From: Catenulispora rubra | Lineage (GTDB): Bacteria > Actinomycetota > Actinomycetes > Streptomycetales > Catenulisporaceae | DNA length: 36,574 nt | Assembly: GCF_015356825.1 (NCBI RefSeq) | Contig: NZ_JAACYW010000095.1 | Location: 1-36,574, forward strand | Reading direction: 5' to 3' | Shown: piece by piece, positions 1 to 7,977 of the stretch | How positions within the stretch are numbered: position 1 is the stretch's first letter | How the letters are laid out: every line of letters starts with the position of its first letter | Made by a program: the position numbers and the translations under genes | Notes under the pieces: model-generated | Told to the model about the DNA's origin: nothing | Seen by the model: only the letters and a program-made list of their open reading frames with translations | The model's database searches: none

Positions 1-12
1 GGTGCGGGGTGC

Positions 13-112
13 GGGGTGCGGATCGGCGGATTGAGCTGAGGTTCGGGTCTTGGTGCGCCTCTCGGGGCGCCGGGGTGCGGATCGCCAGCTTGGGCTGAGG
101 TTCGGTGCGCTG
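13..112. repeat. Two direct repeats spaced 59 bp
   Basis: GGGGTGCGGATCG occurs at 13-25 and 72-84, and GCTGAGGTTCGG at 35-46 and 94-105. Both offsets are exactly 59 bp, so this is a tandem duplication of one diverged unit rather than two chance matches. The first bases of the window (GGTGCGGG repeated) suggest that the array may continue to the left. Function unknown. Confidence 0.7.
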
Positions 113-456
113 CGCGGGTGCGGTTGGGCCGTGGGTTTTACAGGCGATTTTTACGGCTTCGCGCATGGTTGAATGGCCTCGCAGGGGACGCAGTTCGGTT
201 GTGTCCCGCGGGTTGCGCTGGCGGCCGCCGGTTGTCGTGTGCACGACCGCGCGTGGGTCCGAGTCACTGCGCATGCGTTTGGTCTGGCGGGCGTCTGCCG
301 CGTTTGGTGGGTGCGTTGAGGCCTCTGGCGGGCCTCCTCGACGAGGGGGCGACCCGCGCGTCCGGCTGTTTGCCGGCGGTCCGCGACTGTTCGGCTTTCT
401 ATCACGCTGTTGCCTGCGTTGCGCTGTTTGCTGGCGGTGCTGCTTGTGGTCGCCGA

Positions 457-616
457 GGTTCTGGGTCCCTCGCCGCGTCATCGCCGTAAACGGAACCAGC
501 CCGGTTTGGCGGAATCAAGCCGCACCCCTGCTGCTGTGATCGGTCTCCGTTCGGCTTGACACCGCCAAACCGGGCAGGTTGGCTGCGCCCGCTGACGCGG
601 CGAGGGACCCAGAACC
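457..616. repeat. 160-bp imperfect palindrome
   Basis: The left arm 457-522 and right arm 552-616 are inverted copies. Outer blocks 457-480 and 593-616 pair perfectly over 24 bp. Inner blocks 500-512 and 562-574 pair over 13 bp, and 515-522 with 552-559 over 8 bp. A poorly matched stretch of 18-19 bases lies between the outer and inner blocks, and the loop is 523-551. This is too long and structured for a simple terminator. It could be a MITE-like or small-element remnant, or an extruding cruciform. No transposase is visible nearby. Confidence 0.8.
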
Positions 617-708
617 AACACCCCGCATGGTCCGGAAGGACCACTGAACCGCGTGGTCGGGCGCGCGCGGCCCGTCACCGGCCGCAGCCGCAGGCGCTGG
701 CATTAGGT

Positions 709-740
709 CCGGCGCGACCTCCGTGTGGAGGTCGCGCCGG
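709..740 (-). terminator. Terminator hairpin after the NRPS gene
   Basis: A perfect 14-bp GC-rich stem (709-722 with 727-740) closes on the 4-base loop GTGT. It begins 20 bp beyond the NRPS stop codon (761-763, read on the minus strand). There is no U-tract, which is common for actinomycete terminators. The stem should end the minus-strand transcript carrying the stand-alone PKS and the NRPS. Confidence 0.85.
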
Positions 741-760
741 GTTGTCTATCGGGAAGCCGC

Positions 761-3700
761 CTACGCCTCGGTTCGCAGCACCGCTGCCAGTCGGGCTACC
801 GTCGGGTTGTCGAACAGGCGCCGGAGGCCGTCGTCCTGGCTTCCGCTGGTGCCGGCGCCGAATTCCTTTGCGATGCGCTCCTGGATTCCGATTGCGCGTA
901 GGGAGTCGCCGCCGAGTTCGAAGAAGTTTTCCTCGATGCCGAAGTCATCGCGTTCCAGGACCTCGCGCCAGAAGCGGAGCAGTGTGCGCTCCAGGTCGTC
1001 GCGGGGTTCTGACGGGGTCGCAGAGGTCTGCTGTTCGCGGGGGGCCGGGAGTGCCGAGACGTCGACCTTGCCGTTCGAGCTCAGGGGCACCTTCGGGATC
1101 AGCAGGTAGTGCCGCGGCACCATGTACTCCGGCAGCAGGTTCTCCAGCTCGGCTCGCAGCGTGTCGGACTCGGGGTGGGGGCGGCCGGCGGGGGCGTCGC
1201 CGTCGGTGGGGACCAGGTATGCCACCAGTTGGCGGCGGCCGGTTCGGGGGTGCGTGTCTACTGCGACGATTGCTTCGTGGATGCCGGGGTGGCGGCGGAG
1301 TGGGGCTGCGATCTCGCCGAGTTCGATGCGGTAGCCGTTGACCTTGACTTGTGAGTCCTCGCGGCCCAGGAACTCGATGTCGCCGCCGGGGAGGTAGCGG
1401 CCGAGGTCGCCGGTGCGGTACAGGCGTGCTTTGGTGCGGGGGTGCGTGATGAACCGCTCCGCCGTGCGCTCCGGGTCGGCCCAGTAGCCGCGCGCTACGC
1501 CGCTGCCGCCGATGTAGATCTCGCCGGTGGCCCAGACCGGGCTCGGTTCGAGCCACTGGTCGTAGACGTGCATGGTCTGGTTGGCCAGCGGCTTGCCGTA
1601 GGGGATCGACGTCCACTCCGGCGGCACGGCGCCGATCGGGTGGTGGATCGACCAGATCGACGCCTCGGTGGCGCCGCCCAGGCTCATGATGCGGGTCGCG
1701 GGGTAGAGCGCGCTGATGCGGTCCGGGAGGGTCACCGGGATCCAGTCGCCGCTCATCATCACCAGGCGCAGGGCTGTGCCGGGGGGTGCCGCGGCTGTGT
1801 CGTGCGCGTCGATCCAGGCCTGCATCAGCGCCGGCACGGTGTTCCACACCGTCACCTGGTGGCGGTTCACCAGCTCGCTCCAGTGGCGTGGCTCGGCCGA
1901 GCGGGCCGGCTCCGGCATCACGACCGCGCCGCCGGCCGCCAGGAGGCCGAAGACGTCGTAGACCGACAGGTCGAAGCTGAGTGCGGAGAGCGCCAGTGCC
2001 CGGTCCTGGGGGCCGATCTGGAAGCGGCCGTTGAGGTCCTGGATGGTGTTGGCCGCGGCCTTGTGGTCGATCATGACGCCCTTCGGCGTGCCGGTCGACC
2101 CGGACGTGAAGATCACGTAGGCCAGGTCGTCCGGGGCCGGACCGGTCGGCGGCGGGGTGGGCGGGGCGGAGCGCACCTCGGCGTCGGTCAGGGTCAGCAG
2201 GCTGATGTCGTCGGGCCAGCTCAGCTCGTCGCGCAGGCGAGGGGTCGTGACCACCGTCCGGACCCGGCCCTGCCGCAGGATCTGCTCGCGCCGGACGGCC
2301 GGCCAGTGCGGCTCGATCGGCAGGTACGCCGCGCCCGACCGGGTGACGCCGAGCGCCGCGGCCACCTGCGCGTAGCCCTTCTCGGCGATGATGCCGACCA
2401 GTGTGTCGCGCTCCGCGCCGGCAGAGTGCAGGACGTGCGCCAGCCGGTAGGCGTCGCCGACCAGCTCGCGGTAGCTGTGCTCGCCGCCGTCGGAGGTGAT
2501 CACGGCGACCGCGTCCGGAGCCCGCTCGGCCTGCTCCTCGACCAGGTCGCAGAGCGTCCGCGCGGGAATCGGCGCCTCGGTGTCGTTGGCCCGGCAGCGC
2601 TCGTCGGCCTGCGCCTGCGGCAGGACGACGAGCTCCGCCTCGTCCCACGCGCCCTCGCTCCCGCCGAGCTGCTCCAGGCACGCACGGTGCGCGGCGAACA
2701 TCTCGGCCACCATGTCGTCGGGGAACAGCCCGTCCACGTAGTCCCAGTTGACCAGCAGCTCGCCGCGCTCCTCCAGCACCTGGTAGTCCAGCCAGACCTG
2801 CGGCGTCTGGCTCGCGCCGAACACGACGTCGCCGAACATCTGCGCCGACTCGGTGATGTTCGACGCGGAGTCGAACCCGATCATCGACGTGAACACCACC
2901 GGCATCGCAGCCCCCGGACGCCCGCCGAGGCGCCGCGCGCGCTCCCGCAGGACCCGGACCCCGGAGAACGAGGAGTGGCCGAGGTCTTCCATCAGCTGGT
3001 GGTGCAGCCGCTTGGCGCGCCCGGCGAAGGAGTCCTCGGACTCCGGCCGCGACTCCAGCAGCACCACCGAGGTGAAGTCGCCGATCACCTCGCCGAGCCG
3101 CGGATGCGACGGCGGCCGGTTGAACAGCGTCAGGTTCAAGGTCAGCTCCGGCCGCTTCGACCAGCGGCGCAGCACGTCGGCGTAAGCCGCCAGGAGCACC
3201 GCCGACGGAGTCAGGCCCCTGCTGCGCGCCGTCTCCTTGATCGCCGACCAGTGCTCCGTGGACAGCCGGGTGTGCTGCCGGGCGAACGCCGGGCGGCCGA
3301 TTTGCCCGAGCTGCCCGGGCTGCACGGCCAGCGGCAGCTCGGGAGCCGCGGGCAGCTGGTCGAGCCGGTCCAGCCAGTACCGCTTGTCGTCCTCGAACCC
3401 GCGCCCGCCCTGCTGCTGCTTCTTCTCGGCGAGCACGTAGTCGCGGAAGCTGATGTCCAGGGGCTCCGGCTCGGTCTCGGGGCGGCTGTAGAAGGTGAAC
3501 CAGTCGCGCTGGAAGATCCCGATGCTGAACCCGTCCATGATGAGCATGTCGAAGCTCATGTGCAGCCGCCACCGCTTGTCGTCCAGCTTGGTGGCCCGGA
3601 TCTCGAACAGCGGCCAGCGGTCGGCGGGGATGATCTGGTCGGACAGCTCCGCGCGGATCGCCTCGATCCCGGCCTCCCGCCCCGCGTCGTCCAGCCCTGA

Positions 3701-4162
3701 GAGGTCGGCGACCACGATCTCGTACACCGGCACCTTGGGCAGGACCTGCTGGTAACCGCCGGCCTGGATGACGGCGCGCAGCATGTCGTGCCGCCGGATG
3801 AGCTTGTTCAGCGCCCGGCCGAGCCGGGGGACGTCCAGATCCACGGCGTCGAACTCGAGATAGCCGTGCGCCGCGTTCCCGCCCAGCTCCACCGCCGGCG
3901 TCCGGCCGACCCAGTAGGCCTGCTGAATGTCGGTCAGTGGGAACGGCTCGTGCCGCTCGGCCGGCTGCGCCTGCAGGCCCGCCGGCTCGTCCGCGCGCTC
4001 GGCCTGCGCGACCATCTCGATGAGCTCGTCCTTGCGCAGGCTCATCTCCTCGCGCAGCGCGGGCGTCAGGGCGCCGGGCGGCGCCGTCACGTGCAGCTTG
4101 CCGTCGGCGAGCCTCAGCCGCACCCCGCGGCGGTACAGCTCGGCGAACAGGTCCGTGGTCAT
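761..4162 (-). CDS. NRPS module: docking-Cy-A(Cys)-PCP
   Basis: 1133 aa. Residues 1-52 resemble the TubC-type (beta-hairpin) N-terminal docking domain. A heterocyclization domain (about 73-500) carries the DxxxxDxxS motif as D205, D210, S213, replacing the HHxxxDG of ordinary condensation domains. The adenylation domain (about 535-1040) has TSGSTGTPKG at 686-695, YRTGD at 915-919 and the A10 lysine K1032. Its pocket residues, aligned by eye to GrsA, read D731 L732 Y735 N774 M802 S804 L828 I836 W837, one step from the cysteine code DLYNLSLIW. The PCP serine is S1087 in GGDSL. It should condense the polyketide with Cys and cyclise it to a thiazoline. There is no oxidase, epimerase, methyltransferase or thioesterase. 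It lies 21 bp after the PKS stop with AGGAAGG at 4171-4177, so the two are co-transcribed. Function is confident; the cysteine call is an alignment-based inference. Confidence 0.93.
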   Translation of the reverse strand: MTTDLFAELYRRGVRLRLADGKLHVTAPPGALTPALREEMSLRKDELIEMVAQAERADEPAGLQAQPAERHEPFPLTDIQQAYWVGRTPAVELGGNAAHGYLEFDAVDLDVPRLGRALNKLIRRHDMLRAVIQAGGYQQVLPKVPVYEIVVADLSGLDDAGREAGIEAIRAELSDQIIPADRWPLFEIRATKLDDKRWRLHMSFDMLIMDGFSIGIFQRDWFTFYSRPETEPEPLDISFRDYVLAEKKQQQGGRGFEDDKRYWLDRLDQLPAAPELPLAVQPGQLGQIGRPAFARQHTRLSTEHWSAIKETARSRGLTPSAVLLAAYADVLRRWSKRPELTLNLTLFNRPPSHPRLGEVIGDFTSVVLLESRPESEDSFAGRAKRLHHQLMEDLGHSSFSGVRVLRERARRLGGRPGAAMPVVFTSMIGFDSASNITESAQMFGDVVFGASQTPQVWLDYQVLEERGELLVNWDYVDGLFPDDMVAEMFAAHRACLEQLGGSEGAWDEAELVVLPQAQADERCRANDTEAPIPARTLCDLVEEQAERAPDAVAVITSDGGEHSYRELVGDAYRLAHVLHSAGAERDTLVGIIAEKGYAQVAAALGVTRSGAAYLPIEPHWPAVRREQILRQGRVRTVVTTPRLRDELSWPDDISLLTLTDAEVRSAPPTPPPTGPAPDDLAYVIFTSGSTGTPKGVMIDHKAAANTIQDLNGRFQIGPQDRALALSALSFDLSVYDVFGLLAAGGAVVMPEPARSAEPRHWSELVNRHQVTVWNTVPALMQAWIDAHDTAAAPPGTALRLVMMSGDWIPVTLPDRISALYPATRIMSLGGATEASIWSIHHPIGAVPPEWTSIPYGKPLANQTMHVYDQWLEPSPVWATGEIYIGGSGVARGYWADPERTAERFITHPRTKARLYRTGDLGRYLPGGDIEFLGREDSQVKVNGYRIELGEIAAPLRRHPGIHEAIVAVDTHPRTGRRQLVAYLVPTDGDAPAGRPHPESDTLRAELENLLPEYMVPRHYLLIPKVPLSSNGKVDVSALPAPREQQTSATPSEPRDDLERTLLRFWREVLERDDFGIEENFFELGGDSLRAIGIQERIAKEFGAGTSGSQDDGLRRLFDNPTVARLAAVLRTEA

Positions 4163-4183
4163 CGTGGCTGCCTTCCTGGCGGG

Positions 4184-7100
4184 TTACAGGATGAGTTCTT
4201 CGAGCTCGCCGGCGGCCGCCGGCTCTTCGTCGCCGGTGACGACCAGGCTTCGGGCAGCCAGGGACCGGCAGACCAGGTCTACGACGCCCGCCACGCTGGT
4301 GTCGCCGAGCAGGCGCTGCGGCGGGACGTCCACGGACAGCACAGAGCGCAGCTGCTCCCGGAGCCGCATCGCGCGCAGCGAGTCCAGGCCGAGATCGCCC
4401 AGCCGCAGCTCGGGGAACCGCTCACGCAAGCTCTCCCGGTCGTCGTCGAGCCCTTCGACCATGGTGGTGACCCGGGTGAACAGGATGTCCGTGAAGGTCT
4501 GTCGCGCGGCCTGCGGCTCCTCGATGGCCAGGCGTGAGAGCTCTGCGACGTCCCAGGACGCGGTGTCGTCCGGCTCCAGATCGGCAGGGTCGGCCGGGTC
4601 GGCTGCGGTGTGTCTGAGCCCTGTGATGGTCGCCAGCGGTTCGCAGGACTCGGAATACAACTCCAGGTCGATCGAGCCGTCGGGCGTGCGGCGCGCGTGG
4701 CACCACAGGCGTTGCGGCAGCTCGCGATGGCGCGTGAGCCGGGACAGACTCGACGGGAGCCACGTCTGGTCGCCGCCGCCATCGACGAGCGGCAAAGCGG
4801 TGCGGAAGCAGGCTTCGAGGACCGCGGGATTCAGAAGATACTGATCGGTGTCGCTCTCGATGAGCGCCAGGGCCTCGTCCTCGCCCAACCGAGCGCGCAG
4901 CCCGTTCAGGTATGTGGGGGAGTGGACCGGCGGGACGGTCTGCGCGGCCGAGGCGGTGAACCGCGAGGTCCACCTGCGGTCGGCGTCGGCGCTGAAACCG
5001 CGGATCGCGCCCTGGGAGTCGATCGTCGTCTGCAGGACGACGGGGAGCTTGCCGGGCTCGCCGAAGACAAGATTCTCGATGGTCAGGGTGCCGGCGCCGT
5101 GGCTTGCGGCCGCCAGTGCCCATTCCGCGACGACGGCTGGCGGCAGGGCGGAAGTGGTCAGCGTGCGGGAGAACCGGTGCTCGTCGGAGCCGGCAAGGTC
5201 GATCGGTCCGCCGAGTAGCGGATGCACGGGCTCCCAAACAATGTCAGATCCCGCGTAGCTCCGGCCGATCGGCGCGTCGAGCCAGTAGCGGCGGCGCTGG
5301 AAGGGATAGCCGGGTAGCCGGATCCTCCCGGCGCCGCTCTCGGCGAAGACCGCCTCCCACGACATGGTTGTCCCGGCGGTGAACGCCGTGGCCAGCCGCG
5401 TCACCAGCTGATCAGCGGTGATCTCGGGATCGAGTTCCAGGACGCTTCTCGCTCCCCTCGCCAGCACCTCGGACCGGACATCCTCTGCGCCGGAGCGCAG
5501 GAAATCGGCTGAGGCCCAGTAGCCGGGGTCGGCGGGGTCGCCGCCGGGGCAGACGAGGGTGAGACGCGGCTTGGCGTAGTCGATCCGCTGCGCGGTGGCA
5601 CACAGGGTGTCGGGCGCGCATGCGCTCGCCGCGAGTGACAGGGCGTCGGCGTACGACAGGATCCCGGCGACGTGCGCGGCAGCGATCTCGCCGATTCCCG
5701 AGCCCGCGACCAGCTCCGGTGCCACTCCGCACGAACTCAGCTGTTCGTAGGCCTGCACCATGGCCGGGAAACACTCGGCGGCCGAGGCGGGTTCGCAGCC
5801 CACGAACACCACGGCGGTCTTCGCCGAGACGGCTGCGCCGGTGTGCAAACCGGGTGCGTCGTCGCCGCGAGCGAGAGCCGCCAGCGCGGCGAGATGTTCG
5901 TCGACGGACGCGGCCAGAATGACCGCGCGGTGCTTGAACGAGGACCGGTGCGCCAGCGAGACTCCGACCTCTGCGATACCGGCCGGAGAGGCGGCGAGAA
6001 AGGTGCCGAGCTCCGCAGCCATGGCCCGCAAAGCCGGTTCGGTCTTCGCCGACAGCACCCAAGGTGTGGCCGAACCCTCGATACCGCTCGGCGCGGCGGC
6101 GGTCGGAGCAGAGTCGGTCGGAGCAGAATCGGCCGGAGCAGAGTCGGCGGGTTCCTCAAGAATCACATGCGCGTTGGTCCCGCTGATCCCGAACGAGGAC
6201 ACACCGGCCCGGCGAGGCCGCCCCTCGGCCGGCCACGGCACCGACTCGCCCGTCGGCACGACGGTCCCGTCGGACCAGTCGACGTACCCGGACGGCCGGT
6301 CGAGGTGCAGCGTGCGCGCGTGGATCCCGGCGCGCATCGACATCACGGTCTTGATCACGCCGGCCACGCCGGACGCGGTCTGCGTGTGCCCGATGTTCGA
6401 CTTGACCGAGCCCAGCCGCAGCGGCCGGCTCGGATCCCGGTTCTCGCCGTAGACCGCGATCAGCGCTTCGGCCTCGATCGAGTCGCCGAGCGCCGTGCCG
6501 GTCCCGTGCCCCTCCACCGCGTCCACCTGGTCGGGAGTGAGTCCGGCGGCCTCCAGCGCCTGCCGGATGACCGCCTCCTGCGCGGACCGGCTCGGCGAGG
6601 TCATGCCGTTGGTCGCGCCGTCCTGGTTGATCGCCGTGCCGCGGATCACCGCGAGCACGGAGTGGCCGTTGCGCTGCGCCACGGACAGCCGTTCCAGCGT
6701 CAGCAGCCCCGCGCCCTCGCCGAACCCCATGCCGTCCGCGGCGGTCGCGAAGGGCTTGCACCTGCCGTCGGCGGCCAGGGCGCCGCGCCGGGTGAACTCG
6801 TCGAGGACGCTGGACGTGGCCATCACGGTGACGCCGCCGGCCAGCGCCAGCTCGCAGTCGCCGCGCCGCAGGGCCTGACACGCCAGGTGGATGGCCACCA
6901 GGGCGGAGGAGCAGGCCGTGTCGATGCTGATGGCCGGCCCGCGCAGGCCCAGGGTGTGGGAGATGCGGCCCGAGGCCGTGCTCGGCGAACTGCCGACGAT
7001 CAGCTGGTCCGCGACGCTCGCCGGGAGCGCTTCCCGCGGCCCCGCGCCGTAGTCGCAGTAGGACACGCCGGCGTAGACGCCGGTCTGGGATCCGCGCAGA

Positions 7101-7555
7101 CCGGCCGGGTCCACGCCGGCGTCTTCGAGCGCTGACCACGCGGTCTCCAACAGCAGTCGCTGCTGCGGATCCATCGCCAGCGCCTCGTGTTCTCCGATCC
7201 CGAAGAACTCGGCGTCGAACAGGTCGGCTCCGGTGATGAAGCCGCCCCGGCCCGCGCCGGAACCAGAGCCGGCGCCGGACTTTGCCACAGAACCAGAACC
7301 AGAACCAGAGCCGGAACCGGAGCCAGAACCCCAGCCCCGGTCCTCGGGAAACGCCGAGATCCCGTCGCCCTCACCGGCCACGAACCGCCACAGCTCCGCC
7401 GGAGAGCGCAGATCGGGCGGAAAGACGCAGCCCATGCCGACGACGGCGATCGGCTCGGAATCCCGCAGCTCGACCTCGCGCAGTCTCCGGGCGGTTTGCT
7501 GGAGTTCGCCGGTGGCCTTCTTCAGGTACTGGCGCAACTTTTCTTCATCGGCCAT
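4184..7555 (-). CDS. Stand-alone PKS module KS-(AT remnant)-(DH remnant)-ACP
   Basis: 1123 aa. An N-terminal charged helix (1-30) looks like a cis-AT PKS docking domain. The KS (33-468) keeps C215 (DTACSSA), H350 (EGHGTGT) and H390 (NIGHTQ). The AT region (about 497-760) is some 180 residues shorter than a full AT unit: no GQGSQW, no YASH/HAFH block, and the GHSxG serine position is G620 (GSGIG). The DH region (777-985) keeps HPLLGG but lacks HxxxGxxxxP, and its second-motif aspartate reads as E914. The ACP serine is S1059 (GLDSL). So the KS and ACP look live while the AT and DH look dead. It either receives an extender from an AT elsewhere or only passes the chain on. The acidic tail GELEELIL suits the TubC-type docking domain of the NRPS encoded next. 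Residues 77-101 are a Gly-Ser insert where KS domains usually have the DLDGLYDPDP-like loop. First gene of the minus-strand operon. Confidence 0.9.
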   Translation of the reverse strand: MADEEKLRQYLKKATGELQQTARRLREVELRDSEPIAVVGMGCVFPPDLRSPAELWRFVAGEGDGISAFPEDRGWGSGSGSGSGSGSGSVAKSGAGSGSGAGRGGFITGADLFDAEFFGIGEHEALAMDPQQRLLLETAWSALEDAGVDPAGLRGSQTGVYAGVSYCDYGAGPREALPASVADQLIVGSSPSTASGRISHTLGLRGPAISIDTACSSALVAIHLACQALRRGDCELALAGGVTVMATSSVLDEFTRRGALAADGRCKPFATAADGMGFGEGAGLLTLERLSVAQRNGHSVLAVIRGTAINQDGATNGMTSPSRSAQEAVIRQALEAAGLTPDQVDAVEGHGTGTALGDSIEAEALIAVYGENRDPSRPLRLGSVKSNIGHTQTASGVAGVIKTVMSMRAGIHARTLHLDRPSGYVDWSDGTVVPTGESVPWPAEGRPRRAGVSSFGISGTNAHVILEEPADSAPADSAPTDSAPTAAAPSGIEGSATPWVLSAKTEPALRAMAAELGTFLAASPAGIAEVGVSLAHRSSFKHRAVILAASVDEHLAALAALARGDDAPGLHTGAAVSAKTAVVFVGCEPASAAECFPAMVQAYEQLSSCGVAPELVAGSGIGEIAAAHVAGILSYADALSLAASACAPDTLCATAQRIDYAKPRLTLVCPGGDPADPGYWASADFLRSGAEDVRSEVLARGARSVLELDPEITADQLVTRLATAFTAGTTMSWEAVFAESGAGRIRLPGYPFQRRRYWLDAPIGRSYAGSDIVWEPVHPLLGGPIDLAGSDEHRFSRTLTTSALPPAVVAEWALAAASHGAGTLTIENLVFGEPGKLPVVLQTTIDSQGAIRGFSADADRRWTSRFTASAAQTVPPVHSPTYLNGLRARLGEDEALALIESDTDQYLLNPAVLEACFRTALPLVDGGGDQTWLPSSLSRLTRHRELPQRLWCHARRTPDGSIDLELYSESCEPLATITGLRHTAADPADPADLEPDDTASWDVAELSRLAIEEPQAARQTFTDILFTRVTTMVEGLDDDRESLRERFPELRLGDLGLDSLRAMRLREQLRSVLSVDVPPQRLLGDTSVAGVVDLVCRSLAARSLVVTGDEEPAAAGELEELIL
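7259..7330 (-). repeat. Gly-Ser microsatellite inside the KS
   Basis: Hexamer-like repeats (CCAGAA, CCGGAA and variants on the plus strand, densest at 7289-7330) encode a run of alternating Gly and Ser at residues 76-99 of the stand-alone PKS. It replaces a normally ordered KS surface loop that precedes the GGF motif. A second 15-bp tandem repeat, three units at 6104-6148, encodes an Asp-Ala-Pro-rich KS-AT linker in the same protein. Confidence 0.75.
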
Positions 7556-7976
7556 GACTGGTGCGGCCCCCTGCGATTGGTAAAGTAATTCTCGGAACCG
7601 GGACGGAGTTGTCGTGCCATTCCAGATTCCCGGTTGACCCTACGCGGCGGCCCTGATCGCCGACACCCCACTCGCACCCCTACCGGACCCCGGCTTCGAG
7701 CGGGAGGTGGGGTCCGCCCCGTCTCGCGCAGGATACGGCGGCGGTGTCCCGGCCGACACCCTTATCCGCCCCCTAATCGCAGCTCCTTTTCGCATAAGGG
7801 TGCGATAAGGGTTGGAGCCGGCCCGCGGGGAACCTAACGTTGCCGAAGTGTCGGGGGCGAGAATAATCGAATGCCAGGGCGCTGTCACTTCCGAGTACGA
7901 CCTTCACCGACCATCACCACCATCACCGAGGCGGGATTGAAATGGAAACGGTCGACGACATATCGGAAAACCTCTG
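7556..7976. promoter_or_regulatory. Divergent control region of the two operons
   Basis: 421 bp separate the minus-strand PKS/NRPS operon from the plus-strand pyrrole starter operon, so promoters for both should lie here. On the plus strand, TTGCCG (7840-7845) and AATAAT (7862-7867) are spaced 16 bp and make a plausible sigma-70-type promoter. For the minus-strand gene, AGGGGG (7567-7572) lies 11 bp before its ATG and could be the ribosome site. I could not pick a convincing promoter for the minus-strand operon. Apart from the leader ORF listed separately, no gene is seen. Confidence 0.6.
7758..7812. promoter_or_regulatory. Three ATAAGGGT boxes, candidate activator site
   Basis: ATAAGGGT occurs at 7794-7801 and 7805-7812, exactly 11 bp (one helical turn) apart, and again inverted at 7758-7765. 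Helically phased direct repeats upstream of a promoter are how SARP-type activators bind, and 11-bp phasing is usual for them. The box sequence itself does not match a site I can assign. The putative -35 element starts about 27 bp to the right. No pathway-specific activator gene is in the window, so the cognate regulator would lie outside it. Confidence 0.5.
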
Positions 7977-7977
7977 A
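7942..7977 (+). CDS. 11-codon leader ORF before the dehydrogenase
   Basis: Encodes METVDDISENL and ends in TGA, which overlaps the dehydrogenase start as TGATG. A good ribosome site, GAGGCGGG (7928-7935), lies 6 bp before its ATG. The dehydrogenase ATG itself is preceded only by GGAAAA (7964-7969). Translation of the starter operon may therefore be coupled to this leader. The peptide has no attenuator-like run of a single amino acid. It could be merely a ribosome-recruiting leader or an accident. Confidence 0.4.
   Translation: METVDDISENL

Larger units (their letters stand above)
1..708. other. Non-coding left flank
   Basis: No convincing gene is visible here. The open frames on both strands are rich in Arg, Gly and Cys, have no recognisable domain and lack good ribosome sites, which is what GC-rich non-coding DNA gives by chance. 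The stretch contains a 59-bp-spaced direct repeat near its left end and a 160-bp imperfect palindrome at 457-616, each listed separately. It lies downstream of the minus-strand NRPS gene, so it probably marks the left edge of the cluster, although genes further left cannot be seen. Confidence 0.6.

Noticed and set aside
105..644. Possible small genes in the left flank
   Set aside because: Frames overlap on both strands, have biased low-information composition, cross the palindrome and show no recognisable domain.
639..658. GACCAC/GTGGTC hairpin near the left flank
   Set aside because: Six base pairs around an eight-base loop is weak and frequent in this composition; the strong hairpin at 709-740 explains termination better.
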